Below are positions 1-11,061 of a stretch of DNA of 64,000 nt, piece after piece. Under the pieces are notes generated by a model. That model did no database searches. It was not told the origin of the DNA and saw only the letters and a program-made list of their open reading frames with translations. Position 1 is the first letter of the stretch, and every line of letters starts with the position of its first letter. Source of the stretch: Nectonema munidae (lineage: Eukaryota > Nematomorpha > Nectonematoida > Nectonematidae); the NCBI GenBank assembly GCA_030549495.1, contig JAUIRK010000106.1:763001-827000 (forward strand), in the 5' to 3' direction. A program made the translations under genes and the position numbers.

Positions 1-842
1 CTTTACATACTGCTGAGTAAAGTCCATGATATGAGGAAACAGTGTAAAGTATTTTATTTCTTCAAGTTAGTTTTATTTTCCTCAAAAAACATAAAATAGT
101 TAAACTAAAACATGGTTGAAAAAAGACAATCGAGTGCTTATAAAATTTCCCTTTAAAATTAAATTAATACAGTCAAAAAGAAGCAATTTTTTAAATTAAA
201 TAAACTCAACCTGAAAAAAAGGTACTTATAAAAATAGTTTTTCAGTTCAAAATGCCATAATTCTTCCAAAACCTTTTTATTATAATGAAATTTTGTTTGC
301 TATCATTTAAAAGTGACCTGATGAAACCGAATTCTTTATAAATGAAATGAAAATATCTTGTGCAAAGAACGAGTGAAATACATCGTTGTGCTATGCAAAC
401 ATTCATATGTAAGAAAATGACAATCAACTGAAAAACACTCGACATGATTGATATATTAAAGCGGGAAATCAATTTTTAAAAGAGGGAAACTTGATCACCA
501 TATAAAATATTTTGAAAAAATGAAAAACTCAGGATTAACAGAGTAGCCGAGATCCTACCTCTGCAACGTAGGGCAGATGGGCAATAAATCTGATTTAAGA
601 ACTTTTCACAAATAAAGAAAAAAGTAAGTCTCTGAATTTTCAAAATTGTTTATCTAAACAATCAAGTAGGTAGATTAATTTTTATTACAAATAAAATTAA
701 AAATGGGTTTAAGAATTCGTCTGCGTTCCCTTTGGGAACATTGGTCTTAAATGGGTTAAAACAAAATGAAAAATATTTAAAAAAAAAAGCTTAAACAGTA
801 GTGTTGAGATAAAATCTAGCTCATATTTAAAAGAACAAATAC
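1..842. other. FARSA intron 7 (partial), no exon seen
   Basis: This stretch lies downstream of the seventh FARSA exon. I looked on the minus strand for the next conserved block of the family (the YNWKLDEAR region) and did not find it, so the remaining exons are probably left of the window. Apart from a half MITE at 700-759 it is AT-rich sequence without a supportable feature. Confidence 0.5.
700..759. mobile_element. piggyBac-type MITE, partial copy
   Basis: About 55 bases match the right half of the complete MITE at 34284-34389: the GAATTCGTCTGCG block, the GTTCCCTTTGGGAAC hairpin, and an end reading AAATGGG followed by TTAA. The left half is absent. Confidence 0.6.
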
Positions 843-3800
843 CCAAGTGATCCGTATCCGCCATTACTATGAACATCTTTAACTCTTTCTAAATATTCCT
901 CAGGAAAGCTGTGACAGACTTTTGGATCTAAAAGAAATGGTATTGAAGTCAGGCAATTTAAAATAATAAGGAATAAAAAGATCATACCACTCAAGAAAAA
1001 TGTATCATGTTCATCTCGGGCAGGATGATCTTGGGGTTGAAATAGTGAATCAAAATTCCAGAAAGAACTTTCAATGTATTGATTTGTTTTCATTTCAGTA
1101 AAACTAAACGAGGCAAAATTAAAGTATAGGCTGAGTTGAGCTTACAAACTTTTTGAGAGAATTAAAAAAAACTTTATCCATGGGTGTCAAATTTTTTATA
1201 AACACCCCAATTTACTGCATTTATAAACTTTTTTGAGAGAAATTTAGGGAATTTTTTTTGATTTAAAACGCATGGGTAAGCTGCTGCTGCCCGCTGGACA
1301 CATACGGTCGGTCCGCGAACTCTTTCTAAATAGCTAAAACTAAATTTGAAAAAAAACGTTCAATATAAAAAGCATTATAGTTGAAAATCGTTTTATATTT
1401 AATTTACGTACATATTAAAAAAATATATCCTATCGGTCAAACTAGGTTAAAATTTTGGGGCGAATTTTAAATAATTTTAACTGTCAAAAATTTTAGATCA
1501 AGGTGACCATTTAAGCTAAATAAGTTGTGCAAAAAATAATTTCTAAAATGTCTTCAAAAAGGAAATTATTGTTATGAGAAAAGCGTTAACAGTACGAAAC
1601 TCTGTGCCATAATAAAATTTTTGAGTGCACTTAGGCTGCGAACCCACTTCAATCAATATTTTAAGCTTTTATATCTTGATTTCTAAAGCATCAATTAAAG
1701 TATCAATTATTTAGCCATAACCAAAAGATCTGGCAAATTCACGTTAAATCGACAAAAAAACTTCTCACCTTTAGATCGAAGGTAGTGAGAATTATATAGG
1801 AATAACAGAGAATTCATTTGAAACATAAATTTATTAAATAAATGCCCTATTTTCAAGTTGAATTCACAATTTTGCTGAGTAGTTAACATTCTTCAAGATC
1901 ATCGACTCCTAGATTACAAGTATCAAAAGTGCAAAAAATCTTTCGTAGATTAATGCCGCCTCAAAAGAGTGGGAAAAGAAGCTCAGAAGGGTTTTGGTCG
2001 TGGATGTGAAGCAAATGAGGATCATTTTTCGTTTCGGCTAAACACTTACCCCATTTCAAGGAAAATTTGTCTGAACTGACTCCTAACTTTCATGAGAGGA
2101 TGCAGGTAACCACACTTTGGGCTAAGTCCTTGAGCGATAAAATTATACTCCTTGAATGCACAACTTTTCCAACTTTCACTAAAAAATGTATAAAACAATT
2201 TTATCAGATTAAATTGATACAGCTATAATTTACTCCAAAATCATTTCTTTGGTTAGATCCGTGGCTTCCTTTGTCAGAGTCAGCGTGAAGTCGTCCCCTT
2301 TTTCGAGAATAAAAATTTTTAGAGTTTTTTCTAGAACTAACTTTCGCTTTTTTAATTCTGTTAGCTTATCCTTTGGAATATGATCTCCGTTAAGATATGA
2401 GTTTGATTGAATTTGTTGTAAAAGATTTGCAATGTCATCTTGAATAGAGGCTGACTTAAAGGAAAAAGATATTTATATATAGTATATACTACTTATCCTT
2501 TATTCTGTCTTTTTGCAATTCTATTTTCTTCGATAATTCTTCTTTGATTGTTTTACTATTAAAAACGAGTAATTTACTTACTATTTCATTTCTAATGATA
2601 TATTCTGGGATAAAGTGAGCTTTTAGTCCTTATCTGCTACGGGACTATAAATAAACTTTCAACAAAGAAAAATGAATTGTTGATAAAAATTAAGGAAAAA
2701 GTGTTGAACGAAGTAGAACTTTAGAAAGACAGGACAGAATTACGAAAATAAAAAATAGAATTTTAGAAACACAAAGTTATGAATTGGAAATAAAAATCGT
2801 CTGAGAAAATTCATTCAAAAAGAAAAGTAGACGAAGATGGATTTTGCAAATCGAATGCGTGAAAGGGTTGGAAAGATAAAAGAGATGATGTGCAAAAAGA
2901 CAAAACATAGATGCAGACGTCTCAGCGCTTTTCAAGTATTAAAAAGGTTCCAAAAAAATGAAAAAGGTTACATATATAAAAAATCATATTCAAGACTATG
3001 TGAAAAACTTTATTCATATGCTTTACGAATATAAAAACAAAAACTAAAAAAAATTGCACATAAAAAAATAAAAAACATAGCATAAACTAAAATAAATTGC
3101 ACTAAAAACATCAAACTGGAAAATTCGAAAAATTATAATCTTTTTTTTTTAAAAACTGTTTAATTAAACCAGACTTCTTTTTATTTACTTGAACCTTCAT
3201 TCTATTCAGTTCTTTGTTTATTTCATTCTGCTCATTTCTTTTAGATTGTGCAGCTTTAAGAAGACTATGAGCCAAATGAATAGAAGCAGTCCTTCGAGAT
3301 CAAAGAATTTTCTAGACTTTTTGCTGCTGTGTTCAATAATTCATCCGTTACCTTTTGTATATTTTCACACTCTTCATTTTTTTCCTCACAACTTTTCTCG
3401 ATTTCATCTATTTTGAACTTTTTACATAAAAATTTTTCTTGAAGTTCCTCGATTGTTTTTTTCACTTTCTTTTTCTTTTCTCAACATATCGCTTTCTTCC
3501 TTTTTTTCTTTCCATTTATAAGTTTTCTTTATATTTACGATGAGCAGTTCTTGCTAATGTTAAGAATTCGGCCGTTATTGGGACATTATATGGTATGTTT
3601 TGAAAGTATTGTAGGCCAGTTTTCACCGTTAAACGTGCTTTAAGAGATGAGTTTTTCAGACCAAAATCGAAGCATTACCTGCAATTCTTTTTTGTCACTC
3701 GAATTTGTTGTTTCATCGTAAGAAATGACATAATACATATCTTAGACATCATCCACTATCATTTTTTGAAGTATTTTACTTCGATGGACCCAGTGAAAAA

Positions 3801-6800
3801 TCCTTAGGAATTTTCCCAGGAAACATATGTTGAAGTATTTGAGCAATGTCATTGTTTGAACGCAAAGAAAAGTTAGAAGAAACATTTTTCAGCATCCATA
3901 GTATTTCCGCTTTTGTAGCCTCTTCTCGTCTGAAAACCATTTCAAGTTTGACGATTGGCTAGTCGAAGGTATGTTGGAGGAAGTGGCATCTTTTGGTTTA
4001 TTCTCTTCATTGATATCATCGTTGATCACTTCAAAATTACACTGTGATGTATCGAGTCGCTCTTTTATTTTTTTTTATGTTTCAAAGTTGATGCGTGGTT
4101 AATTAAACCGTGAAGGCCTTTTTTACTAGTACTAATTTTTGCATTACAAAACTTACATAAAGCTTCTGAATCGTCGATTTTTTACACCACAAACTTATCA
4201 AATTTTAATTGTAGTAAACCCTTTCCAACCAATCGTTGTTGAATTTAATACTCCTTTTCTTTCCATTTATCATTTTATTGAAATATGTAATTAGTCTGCA
4301 ATAGTCTAAAAAAACACATTGAAAAAAATATATTCTCATATTGAAAGAAATTTGTATGACAAAAAAACATATATGAAGAAAAAAATAGTGTCTTCACAAG
4401 AATTTTTTTTGTATTTCTGCAAAAAATATGCATAAAAAATTATTTTGTTAAGATATTTCTTTGATATATAAAAAACAATACAATATACAAAAAAATTTTG
4501 TTAATAAGAAAAAAAAGTTTTCGTACTTCAAATATCATGTTCAAACTTATCAAATTCAAAATGAGAGAGAAACTTTGGCTGGTCTGATAAAATTATCGAT
4601 TTTTCATTGAAAAAGTAATATGTTCTTCAGTTTTTACTCAAAATAATAGTTATTCTTGTATTTATATATTTTTTGACATGTGTTGTATAATAAATAATAC
4701 TGTGCATCTATACTCTCCATTAGAAAAACAAAATTAAAAAAAAGATGAAAGAAAATATACAAATTAACGAAAAATTAGGAAACAGTAAACAATATGATTA
4801 CTTTTTTTATAAAAAGCAGACATTCTAAAATTTTTGATATATTGATCCGAATAAAAAATTCTCAAATTTTTTTTCTAAATGAACCAACAAAAATAAATAT
4901 CTTTTTATATAAATTTTTTTTTAATATTTATATTTTTTTCTTTCTCTTTATCAAGTATATTTTATATTTAACTATACTCTACATTATAACCATGTGTTTT
5001 GTAATATACATATATAAAGGTTAAAGGTGGTGTGGTATTTTCATCGATAAGGCAATATTGCGCTTCTGACATCGAGCTATGAGTTTTTGCAGAACCAGCA
5101 TACGAACCTGGGACCCCTGACTCAAAGGCCCGCGCTTTAACCAATGCAAAGGTTCCATTTTTTAAAAAATGTTCCAAAGGTTCCACGCTGAGACGTCTGT
5201 AGATGCAAAAGGAAGGTGTACAAAAAAAATATAGTATATCGAGGCAACGAAAGAAAACCTTTTTGAATACTCTGGCATCTTTATCGGATTTGTCGAGATA
5301 AATCCAGGAGTTTGACATCGCTTTGTTAAAGCCAACTTTAAAATTAGATGTCACCCTGTTCTAATGTAGAATGTGAATAGCTGTTAAAAGGTGGGGTAAC
5401 AAATTTAAAAAAACATGTACCGATAATAAGGAGTAAGAAATTCCATCCAATGGAACGGCATTATACACGTTCGCTTCATAGCTGCCATTTTCACTTATTT
5501 CCTTTCCTTCCTTTGTGATTTCGAGTTGTTGGATTGAATCGGGAGAAACTTTTATCACCTGTTTAAAAATACGGATCATAGATAAGATATTGATACCACT
5601 TGGTATAAAACTTTTAAGCATAGAAAAATAAACACCAACATTGATCTTAAGGAGATCCGAAAACGCTCGCCATTCAAAAGCTAGAATATTTAGAATTAAA
5701 TAGTGTCGAAGAAGGGAACAAGATATTAATTTTTTGAGTAATTTAATGTATTAAATAACAATTAAATTAAAATTTGGTTCTCTTGTTGAACTCGAAGAGT
5801 GATTTGCCAACTTTCTAAAAATTTTCGGCGTAGCGGCCTCTTTATGATTTTTAATAGCTCGGGATCTCATTTAAAAAAATTAAATCAAAATATAAACTAT
5901 TGTACTAAAAAAATTGACAAAATTGTTTATTCAAAAATTGTTTGAATAATCCAATCAATGTCAATAGGATGGATGCACCTGCTTTGTCTAAACTAGTTTG
6001 GCTCCGTTTTGGCAAATGCAACTCTCATATCATTGCTCACTTCCAATCTGTTTCGGAATTTGGTTTCAATGGCAAGTAGCATCGAAAACGTTTGCTCACA
6101 CTCATATGTAGTGGCAAATAGAAATAGAACTTTTAGAGCAATCTTTGCATCATCAGCATAGGGCTGTCATATAATTTATAGCCATTCAATCGAAAAATCG
6201 CTACGAGAAATTTCATTAAAAAAACATGCTTTGCACCTCCTCAATCATTAACCAAAACTTTTCTTCAATTTAGAAGTCTTCTGATGTCAGATTACTAATC
6301 GAGATTACAAACGGGTTTTTGATAAATTGAAATTATTTTTCTAATTTTTGTAGGTTAGAAAAATAAAATTCTTGGATAAGATAGCTAAATGTGTTTATGG
6401 CCTCCAGGACATCTTCATTGATATCCTATTTTCATCAACAAACATGTTCGAAAATGGAGTAAAATTTTTCTTGTCTAAGAATGCGATTATTCAGGCCTCA
6501 TTTCAAAAGCTGTCAATTTTTATGATTGAAGTACTGTGATCTCTTTATTTTGCAGCACAAGGTTAAAGGAATTCATAGATTCTGATATGTTCACTAAAAA
6601 TGATAGGAATATCGAAAATGGACATCAGAAAATTTTACATGAATGTCTAGTTTGATACGCAAAAATTGTTGGATAGAAGAAACTTTTCGTTTGGAAAGCG
6701 ACCTAACGTTTGAGTGCAGGAAGAGTTTTCGAAATCATTTCCTTTGTATAAATCTGAAAACAAATAAGAGCTTAAGGCATTTGCTTCAATTAACTACTCT

Positions 6801-9686
6801 ATTTTAATAACTTCATTGAGAACATTTTTCAACACATCAGGTATGGCTTTCGTTATTAAGGCTAGACGATGAATAGCGCACAAGGTACCAATTATACCTG
6901 GAGATTTTTGCTTAATCAGATCTAAAAACTACGGTCAGCTTAATAATATGAGCTGTAAAAAATTGTCCACCTTGTTAAATTTTCTTTTACAGTGGTTTTA
7001 CTGCTAAGAGTTTTGTAAAAGAAAAAATTGTCTACCAGGTGCGTGTCATAAGCATATTACAAGGGCAGGCAAATCAAACAACGATTGGTTTACTTGTTTT
7101 TAAAATAATTTGTTTTTTTAAATAACAAATTTTAACATTTTGTAATGATTTGCTCTTTATAACTTTTAAGGAAAAAACCCTATCAGAAAAAGTTATAGAG
7201 CTTCAATAAAAACTAAAAAATTTTACAGCATAACTTAAGTTTTTTGAAAACTAATACTTTATGGGTGGCATGGCAGGTTGGTTGAGATGATGGACTTAGC
7301 ACGGAAGCCTCTGGGTTCGATTCCTCATCGATACCAATTTGTTCATAGTTTGACATAAGCGGTACATCAGTGCGTTGTCAATGAAAACAAACCCACTGTA
7401 TACCTTACCTTTTACTCAAAATTGAAAGATTTGCTACATAATTAACACAAAGAGAGAAAGAGACAAAATAAACTAATAAAGCAATTTTCAATATTTTAAA
7501 AGAAAACTGTCTGTTCTCAGAATAATTTCAAAATAATAGGAGGCATAAAAAATGAGATAGTTTATCGGCACTTTATTTGATATTTATGTTTTTATAGGCA
7601 GTAAAAGCCAACGTTGAAGTAGCTAATCCTTATAGTGGGATTTGGTAACGCTTGTATTTTTTCATTTTGTAAGGAATCATAGTATACAAAAAAACGGTAG
7701 TTTAATCACTTTTATAAAATTATTTAAAAGTCGAAGAACACAAAATCATTAAAAAAACTATTTAAACTAACATAAATCATAAAAATTATAGTATACGAGA
7801 ACAAGAAAATCATTGCATTTTTTGAATATTTTTCTGTCTACAAAAAAATTCTAACAGATGTCATAATTAGATCAAGTACAATTTTAACAACTGAAACATT
7901 TTGTTTAGATATTATATTTTTATTATAATAATCACAAATTTTCCTAAAAAAATGATTTAATTAATTATGTACACAAAATGTAGCAATTAAAACATTATAA
8001 AAATATCTCTGCTCAAATATTAAACAAATCGAGTAGTTTTGCTTTTAAACTGAAAGCTAGTCAAAATATTCATTCCTAAATAGCTATTGAAAAAAAAATT
8101 CTTGGCTTGAAAAAATTAAAGTTTTCAAATGATAAAGATTAAAAGTGACCTTTGTGGAAAAATTTTTTTAACGCGAGTCTGACAATATTCATTGATATAA
8201 AATTGTAACGATTGAAAACGTTACTATACAAGACAGAAGGGCAAGTGAAGAGAGTGATAAATCACTAGAGATCTCCAAATGGCTATCAGAGTTAGTTTAC
8301 AGACAACTGCAAAAGTGTCCTGCTAAAAGCCATGCATCAACACGGCACACGGAAATGCAATTTCAACGAAGCAAACCCAAATTTTACTGAATATGTGTAG
8401 CTCAGCAACCTTCCAATAGCTACATCAAGAGATCAGATCTCGACAGTTTTAACAGCAATTTAGTTAAACACCCAACTATACAAGACAGAAGGGCAAGTGA
8501 AGAGAGTGATAAATCACTAGACTAGAGATCTCCAGATGGCTATCAGAGCTAGTTTACAGACAACTGCAAAATTGTCCTGCTAAAAGCCTTGCATCAACCC
8601 GTCCAACGAAAATGCAATCTCAACGAAGCAAACCCAAATTTTGCAACATCACCGTTCGGATTACGACACTGCAAGCAATGACGAGATTAGTCCAGACTGG
8701 CGCAAACTCTGTTTCGCCCCCCCCCCCCCATGAAATCAGATTGGAGGAGGGGCGAGGACGGTCGCTTCCTCGCCCCCTCTGGATGTGCGACCTTGGAGAT
8801 AGACACAATAAAATTACGGCACGTAATGAAGTTTGTAAAGGCACTAATAAAGAGTGTAAGATAATGTAGTATATTTGTTCGGCAAGATTTAATTAGTCGT
8901 TAAATGATTAAAGCTTCAAGAATAAGAATCCCCTTGAAAAAATCATGTTAATCTTTTCAAAATATTATCAATCTCTTTGTTGGGGAAACAAAATTTTAAA
9001 TTCTGTTAGGAATTTACTTATAAACTCATCTGCAAAATATAACAAAAACTTCTATTCCGTAATTCTCTTTGTTTTTTTTTCTAAGAGTTAAGAAATTAAG
9101 TTTCTATCCCGTAAAAGATTCTATGACAAATACTTTATAACCATTGCATTTTTGTCTAAAAAAATAATATAATTACAAAAATGTTTATAAAATCTCACGA
9201 TAAAATTTAATAAAAACAATTTTATACTCAAATAAATAAAATTCTATGTAAAACAATATTTTACCGGATGGCTATACTTATGTTTTCATGAGAGATAAAT
9301 TTAGATATATTTCATTTAGGAGATTGATTTACAAGAGTAGAACAATGATATGCGTTTGCATAAAAATATTAAAAAAATATATTAGTTAGGCAATAAAATA
9401 TTGATATTGATAAGCAAAGCAAGACAAAAAATATTTTAAAAACCTCTTAATGCCCCTCTATTGGTCTAATTCCCAGATACACAAATGTCCGCATTGTATG
9501 ATCGATTAATTAGTTTTGAAATAAATAATATAGTAGGATTCATACGTTATTATGGGTTTCAAGACTCTTTACAGCTCCTATAATTTTTTGATGTGACTTA
9601 TTTAGTTCTTTGGAAAGAAATAATGTACTAATAGGTTCATCATGAAGGGAAAGCTTTTCAAGAATATAACCACATATATCTGCCAT
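843..9686 (-). CDS. FARSA: Phenylalanyl-tRNA synthetase alpha subunit, exons 1-7 (3' end off window)
   Basis: Encodes the alpha chain of cytosolic PheRS, which with the beta chain forms the (alpha-beta)2 enzyme that charges tRNA-Phe. Exons, 5' to 3': 9546-9686, 5421-5558, 5259-5360, 2234-2454, 2050-2178, 988-1103 and 843-927, 310 codons so far against about 508 aa in human. Phases agree at every junction. Exon 1 starts at an ATG ([12 protein letters not shown]) and carries the winged-helix-like N-terminus (IIGAVKSLE). Exon 2 has [10 protein letters not shown], exon 3 [18 protein letters not shown], exon 4 [14 protein letters not shown], exon 5 [20 protein letters not shown], exon 6 [20 protein letters not shown], exon 7 [15 protein letters not shown]. 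These blocks match animal FARSA in order. Most donors are GTAAG- or GTATG-like; the exon 3 donor (AAG|GTTTTC) is weak. No internal stop is seen, so I read it as a live gene. Introns 1 and 3 are swollen by transposons. Confidence 0.93.
2455..3169. other. FARSA intron 3, proximal part
   Basis: AT-rich intron sequence between exon 4 and the transposon remnant. Short open frames occur but have no recognisable protein signature or codon support. I see nothing else here. Confidence 0.5.
3170..4260 (-). mobile_element. BED-finger hAT-like transposon remnant in FARSA intron 3
   Basis: Read on the minus strand, the 5' part (about 4190-4090) gives a BED-like zinc finger: [12 protein letters not shown], then [18 protein letters not shown], with the C-x2-C and H-x4/5-H pattern. 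Further on come segments such as KMIVDDV and [11 protein letters not shown] and MLRFWSE, which resemble hAT-type proteins of invertebrate genomes with a BED finger. A lysine/glutamate-rich coiled-coil stretch ([23 protein letters not shown]) ends it near 3180. Several stops and frame changes interrupt it. No terminal repeats or target duplication were found. The exact superfamily is an inference. Confidence 0.5.
4261..5017. other. AT-rich intron sequence
   Basis: Very AT-rich (long A and T runs) intron 3 sequence of FARSA. I see no gene or repeat here that I can support. Confidence 0.5.
5018..5165 (-). mobile_element. tRNA-derived SINE, family 1
   Basis: On the minus strand a tRNA-like head has an A-box-like TTGGTTAAAGCGCGGG and a B-box-like CAGGTTCGTATGC. 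The body (CATAGCTCGATGTCAGAAGC, GCAATATTGCCTTATCGATG) and a CACCTTTAACC tail parallel the copies at 7263, 27071, 51676 and 53463. It sits in FARSA intron 3, just downstream of exon 3. Confidence 0.75.
5967..6960 (-). mobile_element. hAT transposase remnant (ZBED/Buster-like) in FARSA intron 1
   Basis: The minus strand carries the C-terminal hAT dimerisation region: [20 protein letters not shown], then [20 protein letters not shown], close to the motif shared by ZBED5/SCAND3-type hAT proteins. Upstream are [20 protein letters not shown] and [14 protein letters not shown], the usual middle-region blocks before the TTLL/VRWL segment. Many stops and frame changes break it. The N-terminal BED finger, the terminal repeats and a target duplication were not found. 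It is a decayed DNA transposon. Confidence 0.8.
7263..7415 (+). mobile_element. tRNA-derived SINE, family 1
   Basis: The head contains GGTTGGTTGAGATGATGG (A-box region) and CTGGGTTCGATTCC (B box). The body follows with CATAGTTTGACATAAGCGG and CAATGAAAACAAACCCAC, and the tail ends TACCTTACCTTTTA. It lies in FARSA intron 1. Confidence 0.85.
7416..8222. other. AT-rich intron sequence
   Basis: FARSA intron 1. No coding signal or repeat that I can support. Confidence 0.5.
8223..8640. repeat. Tandem duplication, 252-base period
   Basis: A block beginning ACTATACAAGACAGAAGGGC at 8223 starts again at 8475. The second copy follows the first closely (about 90% by eye) through ACGAAGCAAACCCAAATTTT and then diverges near 8640. 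The unit has no recognised protein or element signature. Confidence 0.9.
8717..8776. repeat. C-run and perfect GC hairpin
   Basis: A run of 13 C residues (8717-8729) is followed by GGGGCGAGGA (8749-8758), an 8-base loop, and its exact complement TCCTCGCCCC (8767-8776). The block stands out sharply in an AT-rich intron. Confidence 0.9.
8870..9545. other. FARSA intron 1, distal part
   Basis: AT-rich intron sequence between the GC-rich hairpin and the end of FARSA exon 1. No supportable feature. Confidence 0.5.
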
Positions 9687-9689
9687 TAT

Positions 9690-10208
9690 TTACTATAACA
9701 AATAATCGTAAAAAAATTAATTAAAGAAAACCAAAAAAAGTTCCTTTTGAAGAAAGGATATAAATTTAAACTTGTTTCATGATAATGGGTAAGTACATAC
9801 TAGTAATTTGAATAAGTTATATTTTACGTAAAATTTATTTTATCTTAATTCTTAATAATATCATCCTTACTTCTTCTTTAAAAAATAACTCTTCTTCGAT
9901 GTTGTAATGATATTGTCTTGGGCAAAGTAGGAGTGACTAAAAAGGGTACTTTTTTCCTAAAAGTTACTCTACAGAAAAACTCTATCAGTGACGGGGAGCC
10001 ATTTTAGCCCCACCCCTAACTAAAATTCCTATTGTACAAAATTGGCTGAATAATATGGCTTCAAACTTTATGACTTTTCCTAAAATCATTAACTGCATCT
10101 TTTGATTCTATTTTCATGGTAGCTGAATAAAGGTTTTAATAAATAAATCTTATTTTATGTTATTTATTTTATCTTAATTCTTAATTATATTCATTCTTAA
10201 TAAAGAGT
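9690..10208. other. FARSA upstream region
   Basis: This lies just 5' of the FARSA initiator ATG and should contain its 5' UTR and promoter. I could not place a start site or core promoter motif with confidence. Confidence 0.4.
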
Positions 10209-11058
10209 ATGCCAAAAATTTTTAAAAATAAAGACCTTATCGACTCTATTAACTTTTGCAACTACTATGTAACAACATTAGGCGGCGTTACTCTCATCAA
10301 AAAATAAGTATTTTAATTGAGCCTAATACTCCTGAGGTGGCAAATTATCTTTCAAACTGTACCGATATTTTTTGCGGCTATAATTCATTGCCAATTGAAT
10401 TGTATATTAGAAAAGTTTTTCTATGTAAGAATTGTGGTAAATTGGGTCATTCTTCTTCTCATTGCCACTCCATGAACCCCAAATGTTTGAAGTGTAATAA
10501 AGTAAGACACATTACTAGTAATTGTGGTTCACCTGCCCCTATATGTGTTAATTGTAGAGGTGCTCACACTTTTGACAATAAATTGTGCCCAACCTTTCTT
10601 AAAAAACAAAAAGAACAAGAGAATTTTCATTTAAATGCTTACCTCATAATGGTTTTCAAAATTTTACACATTAATCAACGAAAATCGCTCATTGCATATA
10701 GTTTGCTTATTTTTCTTGAACATAAAGATTACGACTTGGTTTTGATCAATGAGCCATATCTCTTTAAGAATTTTTTTCGTTCATTCCTAATCCACACTTC
10801 TGTAATTCATAGCCACCCTCCCTGCCTTTCACCTATCTTATTTAAAAAACATATTGATATTATGCTGTCACAGGCCTTTCTAACGACTACATTACTACAG
10901 CCTTATGCTCAATTCATAATCTTAATTTTTATTGTGTGTCGGCTTATTTTCCACCCATTTCTACTGATTGTGTAGATTTCTTTAACTCAATATTTTCGAT
11001 CATTGCTGGCGAACGAATACTCATAGTGGGAGACACGAATGCACGGCACGTTTTTTGA
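10209..11058 (+). mobile_element. LINE A fragment: ORF1 zinc knuckles and start of ORF2 endonuclease
   Basis: A non-LTR retrotransposon fragment. ORF1 opens at an ATG near 10209, shifts frame soon after, and shows three zinc knuckles at 10430-10600: CKNCGKLGHSSSHC, CLKCNKVRHITSNC and CVNCRGAHTFDNKLC, as in Jockey/I-type ORF1 proteins. The start of ORF2 follows (KILHINQRKSLIAY, then YDLVLINEPY), the first block of the AP-like endonuclease. The match ends at RILIVGDTNARH, the catalytic GDxNA region. At 11058 it abuts a different LINE, so the rest of this element is missing. Confidence 0.85.
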
Positions 11059-11061
11059 GGG

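Noticed and set aside
242-472. 76-codon minus-strand open frame as a gene
   Set aside because: Starts at a non-ATG codon, no domain, AT-driven composition; probably chance.
4794-5024. Hydrophobic 76-codon plus-strand frame as a membrane protein
   Set aside because: Its F/I/Y-rich content follows from the AT-rich intron; no start or family support.
843-9686. FARSA as a pseudogene
   Set aside because: All seven exons are open, phases agree and splice sites are present; a processed copy would lack introns.
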